From assembly GCF_018881975.1 (NCBI RefSeq), contig NZ_JACVPJ010000009.1, positions 1 to 64,000 of the forward strand: 64,000 bases of DNA, read 5' to 3'. A program made the position numbers and the translations under genes. Origin of the DNA: Polynucleobacter sp. JS-Safj-400b-B2 (GTDB lineage Bacteria > Pseudomonadota > Gammaproteobacteria > Burkholderiales > Burkholderiaceae). Shown in pieces: positions 27,880 to 35,888 of this stretch (position 1 is its first letter; each line of letters starts with the position of its first letter). Under the pieces are notes generated by a model, which saw only the letters and a list, made by a program, of their open reading frames with translations, was not told where the DNA came from and ran no database searches.

Positions 27880-29682
27880 TTATGCAACTTCATTAGGGAA
27901 ATATTTATGAATACAGCGAATAGGGTTTGGTGCGGCTTGACCAAGACCGCAAATAGAAGCATCAACCATCACAGTAGCTAAGTCTTCTAAAGTGTCTTGA
28001 TCCCAAGATTTGGCTTGCATCAACTTAGCAGCTTTGCCAGTTCCAACACGACATGGAGTGCATTGACCACAGCTCTCATGCTCAAAGAAATGCATCACGT
28101 TCAATGCCATGTCGCGTGCTTTATCTTTATCACTGAACACCATCACTGCAGCTGAACCAATAAAGCATCCGTATGGTTGCAAAGTATCAAAGTCGAGTGG
28201 AATGTCATTCATGGTCGCTGGCAAGATACCGCCTGATGCGCCACCAGGTAAGTAACCATAGAATTTGTGACCATCTTGCATGCCGCCGCAGTATTCATCA
28301 ATCAATTCTTGAATAGTGATGCCTGCTGGCGCTAACTTGACACCCGGTTTATTCACGCGTCCACTGACGCTAAAGCTACGTAAGCCCTTGCGATCATGGC
28401 GACCGAAAGAACTAAACCACTCAGGTCCACGCTGAACAATATCGCGCACCCAGTACAGGGTCTCAAAGTTGTGCTCTAAGGTTGGACGTCCAAATAAGCC
28501 GACTTGCGCAATATACGGAGGACGCATGCGTGGCTCTCCGCGCTTGCCTTCAATACTTTCAATCATTGCGGACTCTTCACCGCAGATATAAGCGCCCGCA
28601 CCACGACGCAATTCGATATCTGGTAATTTGAATGGCGGATTAGCCTTGAGCTTTGCTAACTCAAGCTCAAGTAATTCACGACAGCCGTGATACTCATCAC
28701 GCAAATAGATATAACAAACATCAATTCCAACCACGCTTGCTGCAATTAACAGGCCCTCCAAGAAGCGATGTGGATCGCGCTCTAAGTAAGTACGGTCTTT
28801 AAATGTGCCTGGCTCACCTTCATCGATGTTCACTGCCATCAACTTAGGCGCCACTTGATCTTTCACAATACGCCATTTGCGTCCCGCCGGGAAGCCTGCA
28901 CCACCTAAGCCGCGCAAGCCTGAGCTTTCCATTGCCTTGATGATGCTTTCGGCATCTTTCTTGCCTTCGAAAATCGCTTTAGCAAAAGCATAACCACCTT
29001 GAGCACGATAAGACTCATAACCAACGTAGTCGGGAGAAAGCGCTTGCATCTCACCTTGTGGTGAAACACCCTGCTCTGCTAAGGCAGCAGGATCAAAGAT
29101 AGCATCATCTTTAGCCATTGGCTGAGTGGTTAACTTATTGTTTACAGCGGCCGATACCTTATCCAAGGTGGCAAACAACACCGGGTACTGATGAACTACC
29201 GCTACTGGAGCCTGTTCGCAACGACCTACGCAAGGCGCTGCAGCTACTTTGATGTTTGGATTACCCAAGATAGCAGGTAATTTAGCCAATAGATTTTGCG
29301 CACCAGCTAACTCACAGGCAATGCCGTCACACACGCGAATCAGAATATCTGCTACCGGATCATTACCACGCACTACTTCAAAGTGATGATAGAAAGTGGC
29401 AACTTCATACACCTCTGCCATGGGCAGATTCATTTCTTTTGCTAGAGCAACTAAATGACGATCATGCAAAGCACGGTATTCATCATTGAGCTTATGTAGA
29501 TTTTCAATTAATAAATCGCGACGATGCGGAGCATCTCCAATGAGCTCACGCACTTGGGCAATGGAAGCATCATCTGCTTGACGACCCTTCAATTTACTTT
29601 TACGGCGAATGGTTTCCCTCAAATCATCTGCTGTTGCAACTGCAACCGCTTTGACTTCTCCAGAAGGCTTTGGATGATTCAT
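27880..29682 (-). CDS. Formate dehydrogenase fused gamma-beta subunit (NuoE-like + NuoF-like)
   Basis: This 600-residue protein passes electrons from FdsA to NAD+. Residues about 40-190 are a thioredoxin-like [2Fe-2S] NuoE domain (EVYEVATFYHHFEVVRG, CDGIACELAGA, APCVGRCEQAP). From about 235 on it is a NuoF domain: GLRGLGGAGFPAGRKWRIVK binds FMN, NIDEGEPGTFKDRTYLERDP and CGEESAMIESIEGKRGEPR follow, and SCGQCTPCRVGTG holds the [4Fe-4S] cysteines. In most Fds-type enzymes the two domains are separate proteins, FdsG and FdsB. Here one frame encodes both, with fdsA next in the operon. Confidence 0.93.
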   Translation of the reverse strand: MNHPKPSGEVKAVAVATADDLRETIRRKSKLKGRQADDASIAQVRELIGDAPHRRDLLIENLHKLNDEYRALHDRHLVALAKEMNLPMAEVYEVATFYHHFEVVRGNDPVADILIRVCDGIACELAGAQNLLAKLPAILGNPNIKVAAAPCVGRCEQAPVAVVHQYPVLFATLDKVSAAVNNKLTTQPMAKDDAIFDPAALAEQGVSPQGEMQALSPDYVGYESYRAQGGYAFAKAIFEGKKDAESIIKAMESSGLRGLGGAGFPAGRKWRIVKDQVAPKLMAVNIDEGEPGTFKDRTYLERDPHRFLEGLLIAASVVGIDVCYIYLRDEYHGCRELLELELAKLKANPPFKLPDIELRRGAGAYICGEESAMIESIEGKRGEPRMRPPYIAQVGLFGRPTLEHNFETLYWVRDIVQRGPEWFSSFGRHDRKGLRSFSVSGRVNKPGVKLAPAGITIQELIDEYCGGMQDGHKFYGYLPGGASGGILPATMNDIPLDFDTLQPYGCFIGSAAVMVFSDKDKARDMALNVMHFFEHESCGQCTPCRVGTGKAAKLMQAKSWDQDTLEDLATVMVDASICGLGQAAPNPIRCIHKYFPNEVA

Positions 29683-29761
29683 AGTTCGTAGTCTCTAATT
29701 TTTCTATTTATTGCTATTTTTGCTCAGCACCAATGCAGAGCCATATCCTGGTTTGCGCACT

Positions 29762-29790
29762 AAAAAACCAGCTAAGCCAAATACTTAGCT
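29762..29790 (-). terminator. Probable Rho-independent terminator
   Basis: On the minus strand AGCTAAG pairs with CTTAGCT around TATTTGG and is followed by GGTTTTTTAG. The stem is 7 bp and AU-leaning. It lies downstream of the small lipoprotein gene and upstream of the formate dehydrogenase operon on the same strand, so it would insulate the two. A second hairpin without a U-tract, GTCCTTGA/TCAAGGAC, lies at 29842-29863. Confidence 0.55.
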
Positions 29791-29884
29791 TGCCACTAAT
29801 ACGCAAAGTAACGCTTTATTTTGGGTTATTTAGGACCCCATGTCCTTGACGGCGCTCAAGGACTTTAACTAAGGGTTTACCCTG

Positions 29885-30109
29885 CTATAGAAGTGAAGGA
29901 GAAGGCTGATCCCCGGGAGGAAGGGAGTAATCTAGCTTGCGCTCATAAAGCCTAGCTTTATAGCAATCCTGGTAGCCTTTACTGCCAATTTGCCAGCCAA
30001 TTGACGTGCAGTCATCTTGTGCGGCAGATTCAATAGAGCCACAGCCCGCAAGACTGAGAACAGCCAACACGGTGGCAATAGGGAGAATGCGCATTTTTGT
30101 TGAATTCAT
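29885..30109 (-). CDS. Small putative lipoprotein
   Basis: The 74-residue product starts MNSTKMRILPIATVLAVLSL and continues with a lipobox LAGC, so it is probably lipidated at the cysteine near residue 23 after signal peptidase II cleavage. The mature part has a DUF2799-like look with CTSIGWQIGSKGYQDCYKAR and two more cysteines. The open frame begins 26 codons earlier, but only the start at 30109 (or Met6) puts the signal sequence at the N-terminus. Function unknown. It is divergent from the DUF1080 gene. Confidence 0.7.
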   Translation of the reverse strand: MNSTKMRILPIATVLAVLSLAGCGSIESAAQDDCTSIGWQIGSKGYQDCYKARLYERKLDYSLPPGDQPSPSLL

Positions 30110-30267
30110 GCCCTCAAGTCTACTTGATTCTGACCTCAACATCGAGAGGAATACCCTCTTTTCCGACCTCTGAAGTCTTAAGATCACCCTGTTGACTTGT
30201 CTTTAAGGGCCAATATCAGTAACAATGAAATTTATTAACAACAATAAATAAAACCCCGGGAGACCCC

Positions 30268-30861
30268 ATGAAAGCATTCCTCAAAAAACTAGGTGCGGCA
30301 ATTTTATGTCTTACCACCCTATCCATTGGGGGTGTTGCACATGCCCAAAATTCAGATGGCTTTACTGACCTCATTGATGGCGTGAGCCTGAGTGGATGGA
30401 GCATTATTGGTAGCGCCAACTGGGTCATTGGCAATGGCATTGTCGAGGGCAATAAGCCCAATGGTTTTTTAGTTAGCACCAAGACTTACAAGAACTTTGT
30501 AATCAAGGCAGAGTTTTATGCTGAGTCCAATACGAATAGCGGTATTTTCATCCGCTGCCAAGACCCTAATAAAGTGAGTCAATCCACTTGTTATGAAATC
30601 AATATTTGGGATACTCGTCCTGAGCAAGCTTACGCAACTGGGGCGATTGTGGATATTGCCAAGGTAGATCCAGTTCCTAAGGCAGGCGGGCGCTGGAATA
30701 CTATGGAGATTGTTGCTAACGGACCCAATTTTAAAGTCATGATGAATGACGTTGTCACAGTAGCCAATGGTCAAGATAGTAAATTTACAGAAGGTCCTAT
30801 TGCCCTGCAATCGGCAGGTGGCGTGATTAAGTTTAGAAAACTACAAATCAAGCCGCTTTAA
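30268..30861 (+). CDS. DUF1080 (3-keto-disaccharide hydrolase-like) exported protein
   Basis: The 197-residue precursor has a signal peptide (KKLGAAILCLTTLSIGGVAH, cleaved after AHA) and one DUF1080 concanavalin-like domain: FTDLIDGVSLSGWSIIGSA, FVIKAEFYAESNTNSGIFIR, CYEINIWDTRPEQAYATGA and GPIALQSAGGVIKFRKLQI. Some DUF1080 proteins act on 3-keto sugars, but this short single-domain form may simply bind carbohydrate. A GGGAGA-type ribosome site precedes the ATG. The stop is one base from the stop of the convergent antitoxin gene. Confidence 0.82.
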   Translation: MKAFLKKLGAAILCLTTLSIGGVAHAQNSDGFTDLIDGVSLSGWSIIGSANWVIGNGIVEGNKPNGFLVSTKTYKNFVIKAEFYAESNTNSGIFIRCQDPNKVSQSTCYEINIWDTRPEQAYATGAIVDIAKVDPVPKAGGRWNTMEIVANGPNFKVMMNDVVTVANGQDSKFTEGPIALQSAGGVIKFRKLQIKPL

Positions 30862-30862
30862 T

Positions 30863-31213
30863 TTATTGAAGGCTTATCTCGTAGCGATCACCGCATGCCA
30901 CCGGCCTGAGGGCCCTGGCCTCTTGTAACATCTCAACTAAGCCGTAATGGGACATTGTTTTTAGTGTGCGAGATAAGTTGCCTTGCCTTCTTCCGGTAAG
31001 CTCTGCCAACTCAGAAATCGATACAGGCTTGGACGCCCTAATGACATGTAAAAGAGCTCTGTTTTCATCGCTCAATACTTGCGCCAAGGAGCGCATCGAG
31101 GTAAACCATATCTTAGGATCGGCTGATTTAGGTTTTAACTCGCCTTTAGCGATAGCGAGTACGCGTGCTCGAATATCTTTTTGTGTCGCAATCCCAATTT
31201 TGATAACTTTCAT
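30863..31213 (-). CDS. HTH antitoxin of a TumE/TumA-type toxin-antitoxin pair
   Basis: The 116-residue product has a central winged helix-turn-helix: LLHVIRASKPVSISELAELT then GRRQGNLSRTLKTMSHYGLV, of the MarR-like kind found in antitoxins paired with TumE (DUF6516) toxins. It has IWFTSMRSLAQVLSDENRAL upstream of it, also typical. The gene appears intact. It follows the broken toxin gene by 34 bases on the same strand, in the usual toxin-first order, and a perfect inverted repeat precedes the toxin. It may still repress that promoter. Confidence 0.8.
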   Translation of the reverse strand: MKVIKIGIATQKDIRARVLAIAKGELKPKSADPKIWFTSMRSLAQVLSDENRALLHVIRASKPVSISELAELTGRRQGNLSRTLKTMSHYGLVEMLQEARALRPVACGDRYEISLQ

Positions 31214-31247
31214 TTCTCTTTATCCAGTTTTAAGACCTTATCAACAT

Positions 31248-31565
31248 CTATAAAAAATCACTTAACAGTCCATGTGCATCTTTAAAGTCATAGCAGATAC
31301 CAGGATCCCTAGAGTTGCGATGCTTGTGATCGTAAGCTAATTTTCTGCCTGAATACCCCGATTTAGGCCTTACTGAATGAGCATTGTCGAAACCTAAAAT
31401 TCTTACCCCTTTTGGGTTATGCAAGGTTAATGAATAGCGTATTCCATGAGGCACTGCAACACTAACCTCGACTTACCAGGCCTCTATCTTTACCCAGTAA
31501 CCATCATCTTGATCAATGATCTCTTGGTGCAAATCCAAAAGGGTAGCAAGTCCACGTTTTCCCAT
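31248..31565 (-). pseudogene. TumE-family toxin, interrupted by an in-frame TAA
   Basis: Reading from ATG at 31565 gives 105 codons in one frame with a TAA at 31473-31475 (codon 31). The first part reads MGKRGLATLLDLHQEIIDQD and GYWVKIEAW, then stop, then VEVSVAVPHGIRYSLTLHNP and VRILGFDNAHSVRP, ending with HKHRNSRDPGICYDFKDAHG. These are consecutive pieces of a TumE-like toxin, where the residue at the stop is usually lysine (AAA to TAA is one change). A product from the internal GTG at 31454 would lack the N-terminal third. The antitoxin downstream is intact. Confidence 0.8.
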
Positions 31566-31571
31566 CACCCA

Positions 31572-31596
31572 TGATATATCATCAGATGATATATCA
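31572..31596. promoter_or_regulatory. Perfect inverted repeat operator of the toxin-antitoxin locus
   Basis: TGATATATCATC and GATGATATATCA form a 12-bp perfect inverted repeat with a single base between the arms. It lies 6 bases upstream of the toxin ATG at 31565. The symmetry, size and position suit autoregulation by the HTH antitoxin. It has stayed perfect although the toxin frame is broken. Confidence 0.75.
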
Positions 31597-31625
31597 AAAG
31601 TGACAGCCCTGCTTAAGTAATGGCA

Positions 31626-31931
31626 TTATTTTGCCGGTGGAAAGCCTGCTTTTTGTTCCCACATATTATTGAAAACGTGAACGATAGGCATTTCATAAAC
31701 ACCAGCCTTGGTATACGGCTCATCTTTTAACCAAGCATCCACATCTGCCCTGCTAGGAAAGTCAATTGCAATCAAACTACCAAGCGTCGTCTTGCCATCT
31801 TCCGAAGTGAGGGGCCCTGCAAAAGCCATCCGATCTGAAAGTTGCGCTAAATAAGCGCGGTGCTCTGGGCGAATCTGAATCCGTAATTCCGCTGTACCAG
31901 GCTTATCCATCAACATAATTGCGTAGATCAT
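31626..31931 (-). CDS. YciI family protein
   Basis: A 101-residue YCII-fold protein with a ferredoxin-like alpha-beta structure. It has RPEHRAYLAQLSDRMAFAGP with the conserved histidine, TTLGSLIAIDFPSRADVDAW and LKDEPYTKAGVYEMPIVHVF. YciI proteins are small enzymes or enzyme-like folds of mostly unknown role. It is complete, with a GGAG-like site in front of the ATG on the minus strand. No partner is evident; the neighbours are mobile-element genes. Confidence 0.88.
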   Translation of the reverse strand: MIYAIMLMDKPGTAELRIQIRPEHRAYLAQLSDRMAFAGPLTSEDGKTTLGSLIAIDFPSRADVDAWLKDEPYTKAGVYEMPIVHVFNNMWEQKAGFPPAK

Positions 31932-32000
31932 TTTTTCTCCATCTCTTGATTGGTTTTATTTCTTGTATCTCAACTACCAAGATATTACGGGAAGTTGAAA

Positions 32001-32026
32001 AGAAAAAACCACCCGAAGGTGGCTTT
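32001..32026 (-). terminator. Rho-independent terminator
   Basis: On the minus strand CCACC-TTCG-GGTGG is followed by TTTTTTC: a 5-bp GC stem with a stable UUCG tetraloop and a U-tract. It lies downstream of the primase remnant and upstream of the YciI gene. Confidence 0.8.
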
Positions 32027-32261
32027 GTTACAACATGGCGGTGCACCAAGTCACCACCCACATTGTCTTTGCATCCTACCCTGTTATCAGGGAAATTTAC
32101 AGGGTATTTTGTAATTCTGCTCCTCATATTTCCCCAAAAAATCTGCCTAGACCTTTATTGCATATGGACACCAAGCAATTTACTCACTATCTCAGCTTAA
32201 AAGAGCAGGGAATATTTTTCGTGATATCAGGGATTGCATTTATTTGATGCAGGGATCTTTT

Positions 32262-32840
32262 GTAATGCGATATGCCAAGCTCATCACAGGACCGCATAAA
32301 TGCCTACACATCATCACGCCACTGCTCCTCATCAAAATCGACCGCTAGAAAATAGCAGGTGTCATCTTCCAAAAGAGGATAAATACCGATGGTTTTCTTA
32401 CTGGTGAGGTGCTCATGGATGACGGTATCTGATAGCGTAATTAATTCGCGCCGGTTACAGTCACCACACTTAATGCGCGGCTTATTGCAAACCCCGGCAC
32501 GCCATTCGTTGGCGCATGTTGGTGCATAACCCGAATTACCCGATTTTTTACTTTCCCACCTTAAGGAATAGACATCGGTGCGCCCGCGAAATAGTCGGCG
32601 GAACAAAGCGATCTTATCGGCGTTGGAAATACCTGCCGCAGGCTTGGCTGCTAAATGCCCCGGGATGCCGGAATCCCCCACTTCATCCGAAGCATTTAGA
32701 GTAACCGACCCATCGAAATTATTTGCTAATTGCCCATCGATTCCATGGGATTGCAGCAAAGCAATCAAACGGGCATTTTCAACCCTAAGTGATTGAATGC
32801 TCTCGATGAGCTCGGTGGGGTTGTTAGTCTGATTGGGCAT
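32262..32840 (-). pseudogene. Truncated TOTE-type archaeo-eukaryotic primase (AEP) remnant
   Basis: The reading frame from 32840 encodes an N-terminal coiled region (SIQSLRVENARLIALLQSHG), then ADKIALFRRLFRGRTDVYSL, RWESKKSGNSGYAPTCANEW, a cysteine cluster CGDCNRRELITLSDTVIHEH and LLEDDTCYFLAVDFDEEQWR. This is the N-terminal half of the primase domain of large TOTE-associated helicase-primases, including the first catalytic Asp pair (VDFD). A TAG at 32304-32306 interrupts it, yet the same frame continues AFMRSCDELGIS, the expected next segment, before similarity fades. The rest of the primase and the helicase are gone. A relic of a larger gene. Confidence 0.75.
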
Positions 32841-32923
32841 GATGGTTTGATGATCTTAGTTTGGTCAATTATTTTTATGCCTTAGTCGCAGGTGGGTTTT
32901 CATAGTGGCTTTACACCAAGAAA

Positions 32924-33301
32924 ATGATAATCACCAAACTCTGCGCCAACTGTTCCAGCACCTTTATTCCTCGCCCTCAAAGTCCCAATCAGCAATTTTG
33001 CCCGGAATCAACCTGCCAAAAAATACGGCGCAAAAGCTGGCGCCAAAAGAAAATCGCAGCCGATCCAGACTACCGCCTTAATCAATCAAGGGCGCAGCGC
33101 GCTTGGCTAGATCGAAACCCCGATTATTGGCGTAAGTATCGAAAAAATAGGGAAATAAAGGGGGATACAAAATCCTTTGGAGGGCAAATAGGTGCCAAGC
33201 AACCCCTCTCAGGTTTTTATCAAATGCGATTTATCTCCAAGAAAGAGGTTGCTAAGAGTGACGCATGGATCGTTGAAATCACCCCTATCAATGACGTTTG
33301 A
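32924..33301 (+). CDS. Zinc-ribbon-like small protein of the recombinase element
   Basis: The 125-residue protein starts with a putative zinc site, LCANCSSTFIPRPQSPNQQF, then CPESTCQKIRRKSWRQKKIA, giving a CxxC...CxxxxC pattern. It continues ADPDYRLNQSRAQRAWLDRN and PDYWRKYRKNRE, a strongly basic stretch. Proteins with this DYR-NQ-RAQ-AW pattern often sit next to a large serine recombinase, from my memory of such loci. It is likely a DNA-binding accessory factor. The C-terminal 40 residues look less conserved. Confidence 0.7.
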   Translation: MIITKLCANCSSTFIPRPQSPNQQFCPESTCQKIRRKSWRQKKIAADPDYRLNQSRAQRAWLDRNPDYWRKYRKNREIKGDTKSFGGQIGAKQPLSGFYQMRFISKKEVAKSDAWIVEITPINDV

Positions 33302-33401
33302 ATTTGCAAATGCAACGCCTGCAAAGAGATCACTTAATAGCGCTTCCCCCGCTTTTCCCTTAGCGTGCCATCTAACGACCAACATTTCACGATGATGTTT
33401 T

Positions 33402-34967
33402 ATGCAAACCGACCATTCAAAAGAAGAAGATTTATATCAGCCAGCGCTTTTTAGGGCAGCCGAATATGTTCGGATGTCCACCGAGCATCAGCAGTATTCA
33501 AGCCAGAATCAGGCAGATAAGATTCGGGAATACGCAGCGCAGCGCGGTATTGAAATTGTGCATACCTATGCCGATGAGGGTAAGAGCGGATTAAACATTG
33601 GCGGGCGTTTAGCTCTGCAGCAACTGATTAAAGATGTGGAGACTGGCGCCGCTAACTTTCAATTGGTGTTGGTATATGACGTGAGTCGTTGGGGGCGCTT
33701 CCAGGACGCAGATGAAAGTGCTTATTACGAATACATCTGCCGCCGTGCTGGAATCCAGGTGACCTATGTTGCTGAGCAGTTTGAAAACGATGGATCGCCC
33801 GTCTCCACGATCGTCAAAGGGGTCAAGCGGGCTATGGCGGGGGAATATAGCCGCGAGCTTTCCGCCAAAGTCTTTGCCGGGCAATGCCGCCTCATTGAAT
33901 TGGGTTACCGCCAGGGCGGCCCGGCCGGGTTTGGATTGCGTCGGGTTTTAATTGACCAGAATGGTTCGATCAAGAGTGAGTTAGCTCGCGGGGAACACAA
34001 AAGCCTGCAAACTGATCGAGTGATCTTGGTGCCTGGACCAGAGGGTGAAGTAGATACAGTAAATCAAATTTATAGCTGGTTCATTGAGATGGGCCTCTCA
34101 GAGACTGAAATTGCTGATCGTCTGAATCAAAGTGGTGTTCGCACAGATCTGGACCGCAACTGGACGCGCTCTACAGTACGCGAAATTCTGACCAACGAAA
34201 AGTATATTGGCAACAATGTGTACAACCGTATTTCATTCAAGCTAAAAAAGTATCGGATTACCAATCAGGCTGATATGTGGATTAAGAAGGAAGGTGCGTT
34301 TGAAGCTATTGTTCCGCCCGAAACCTTCTATGTGGCCCAAGGAATTATCAGGGCAAGAGCTCATCGGTTTAGTAATGAAGAGTTAATTGAGAAACTGCGT
34401 AATCTTTATCAGCACAAAGGCTTCTTATCAGGAATGATCATCGATGAGGCCGAAGGAATGCCCTCAGCCGCTGCCTATATTCAGCGTTTTGGCAGCCTCA
34501 TTCGGGCGTATGAAACAGTAGGATTTACGCCAGACCGAGATTATCGGTTTTTGGAGGTAAACAAGTTCTTGCGCAAACTTCACCCTGAAATCGTAGGCAG
34601 TACTGAGGCTGCCATTCTCGATTTAGGCGGAACGGTCGAACGAGATCCTGCAACTGACCTCATCAATGTCAATCGTGAATTTACGATTTCAATTGTGATT
34701 GCTAGGTGCCAAACCCCCGAGAGCGGTCGCCACCGCTGGAAAATCCGATTTGATACGAGTTTGGCTCCCGATATTACGATTGCTGTTCGCTTGGATCGTA
34801 CCAATCAAAGACCGCTCGATTATTACCTTCTTCCCTACCTTGATTTTGGATCTTCGCGCGTGAGCTTGGCTGAGCACAATGGGGTTGAGTTTGAGAGTTA
34901 TCGCTTTGATGACCTTCACTATTTATATGGCATGGCTGAACGTGCTCGCATTAAACGAGCCGCATAA
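33402..34967 (+). CDS. Large serine recombinase
   Basis: A 521-residue site-specific recombinase. The resolvase/invertase domain has the catalytic serine in YVRMSTEHQQYSSQNQ at about residue 26, then YADEGKSGLNIGGR, VLVYDVSRWGRFQDADES and STIVKGVKRAMAGEYSRELS. A Recombinase domain follows (IYSWFIEMGLSETEIADRLN and TVREILTNEKYIGNNVYNR). The C-terminal 150 residues are specific to this branch. It should catalyse integration or excision of the element. The two ParB-like genes follow at once, and a zinc-ribbon gene precedes it, all on the plus strand. Confidence 0.93.
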   Translation: MQTDHSKEEDLYQPALFRAAEYVRMSTEHQQYSSQNQADKIREYAAQRGIEIVHTYADEGKSGLNIGGRLALQQLIKDVETGAANFQLVLVYDVSRWGRFQDADESAYYEYICRRAGIQVTYVAEQFENDGSPVSTIVKGVKRAMAGEYSRELSAKVFAGQCRLIELGYRQGGPAGFGLRRVLIDQNGSIKSELARGEHKSLQTDRVILVPGPEGEVDTVNQIYSWFIEMGLSETEIADRLNQSGVRTDLDRNWTRSTVREILTNEKYIGNNVYNRISFKLKKYRITNQADMWIKKEGAFEAIVPPETFYVAQGIIRARAHRFSNEELIEKLRNLYQHKGFLSGMIIDEAEGMPSAAAYIQRFGSLIRAYETVGFTPDRDYRFLEVNKFLRKLHPEIVGSTEAAILDLGGTVERDPATDLINVNREFTISIVIARCQTPESGRHRWKIRFDTSLAPDITIAVRLDRTNQRPLDYYLLPYLDFGSSRVSLAEHNGVEFESYRFDDLHYLYGMAERARIKRAA

Positions 34968-34985
34968 AACCAGAAGAGACCCTAT

Positions 34986-35888
34986 ATGAGTAAAACCTAC
35001 CCAACGAGTAATCTCCAAATCATTGCGATTGATCAGATTGAGGTACTTAACCCACGGGATCGCAATGCCCGCACTTTTGATGACATCGTTGAGAACATCA
35101 AAAATATTGGCCTTAAAAAGCCAATTACCGTAACCCCGCGCAAAAATGCTGATGGCAGCGGTAAGTTCTTGCTCATCTGCGGTGAAGGTAGACTCAAAGC
35201 ATTTAAGTCTTTGGGTGAGAAGACCATTCCAGCGGTCGTAGTCGATGTGAGTGATGAGGATGCTTTCATCATGAGTTTGGCTGAGAACATCGCCCGCCGG
35301 CAGGCGCGCACCATAGAGCTTTTGGCTGGTATCGAGCAATTGCGTGATCAAGGTTACGACAAGATAGAGATTGCTCAAAAGACGGGCCTGAGCCGGGAAT
35401 ACATTCAAGGGATTTTGCAATTATTAAAAAATGGGGAAGAGCGCTTACTCATTGCGGTGGAAAGTGGCCGCATTCCATTAAATGCAGCACTGACAATTTG
35501 TGGGGCGGGTGGTAGTGACAAAGATGTTCAATCAGCGCTTCAAGAAGCTTATGAAAACGGTAAGTTACGGGGCAACCATCTGATTTATGCACGCAGACTC
35601 ATTGAGAAACGACGCTCTTTAGGGCGAGGCATGACTAAAACCGGACCCCGCAAAGCGCCCGGGCTCACCTCCTCTAGTTTGGTGAGGGCTTATCAAAATG
35701 AGGTGGGACGTCAAAAGCTAATGGTAAAAAAAGCGGAGCTCGTGCATCAACGGCTTTTATTTGTTACCCAGGCATTGCGCCAACTTCTTGGCAATGAAAA
35801 TTTCACTAACTTATTAAGGGCGGAGAGCTTAGATACCTTGCCGCAATATCTTGCCGAGCGCGTCTGGGAAGGGCCCCACACGTTATGA
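34986..35888 (+). CDS. ParB N-terminal domain protein 1 (RepB-like)
   Basis: The 300-residue product has a ParB/Srx-like N-terminal domain: IAIDQIEVLNPRDRNARTFD, IGLKKPITVTPRKNADG, LICGEGRLKAFKSLGEKTIP and MSLAENIARRQARTIELLAG. An HTH follows, YDKIEIAQKTGLSREYIQGI. The GEGRLKA box is the variant of the CTP-binding GERRxxA motif. There is no ParA ATPase gene nearby, so classical partitioning is unlikely. It overlaps the next gene by 4 bases, so the two are co-translated and may form a heteromer. Confidence 0.85.
   Translation: MSKTYPTSNLQIIAIDQIEVLNPRDRNARTFDDIVENIKNIGLKKPITVTPRKNADGSGKFLLICGEGRLKAFKSLGEKTIPAVVVDVSDEDAFIMSLAENIARRQARTIELLAGIEQLRDQGYDKIEIAQKTGLSREYIQGILQLLKNGEERLLIAVESGRIPLNAALTICGAGGSDKDVQSALQEAYENGKLRGNHLIYARRLIEKRRSLGRGMTKTGPRKAPGLTSSSLVRAYQNEVGRQKLMVKKAELVHQRLLFVTQALRQLLGNENFTNLLRAESLDTLPQYLAERVWEGPHTL

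Noticed and set aside
31248-31454. 68-residue independent gene starting at GTG 31454
   Set aside because: The same frame continues upstream past a single TAA with matching toxin sequence, so this is the C-terminal part of a broken gene.
32035-32247. Plus-strand frame of 70 residues in the gap after the YciI gene
   Set aside because: It has no recognisable domain, and part of it overlaps the primase relic on the opposite strand and the terminator hairpin.
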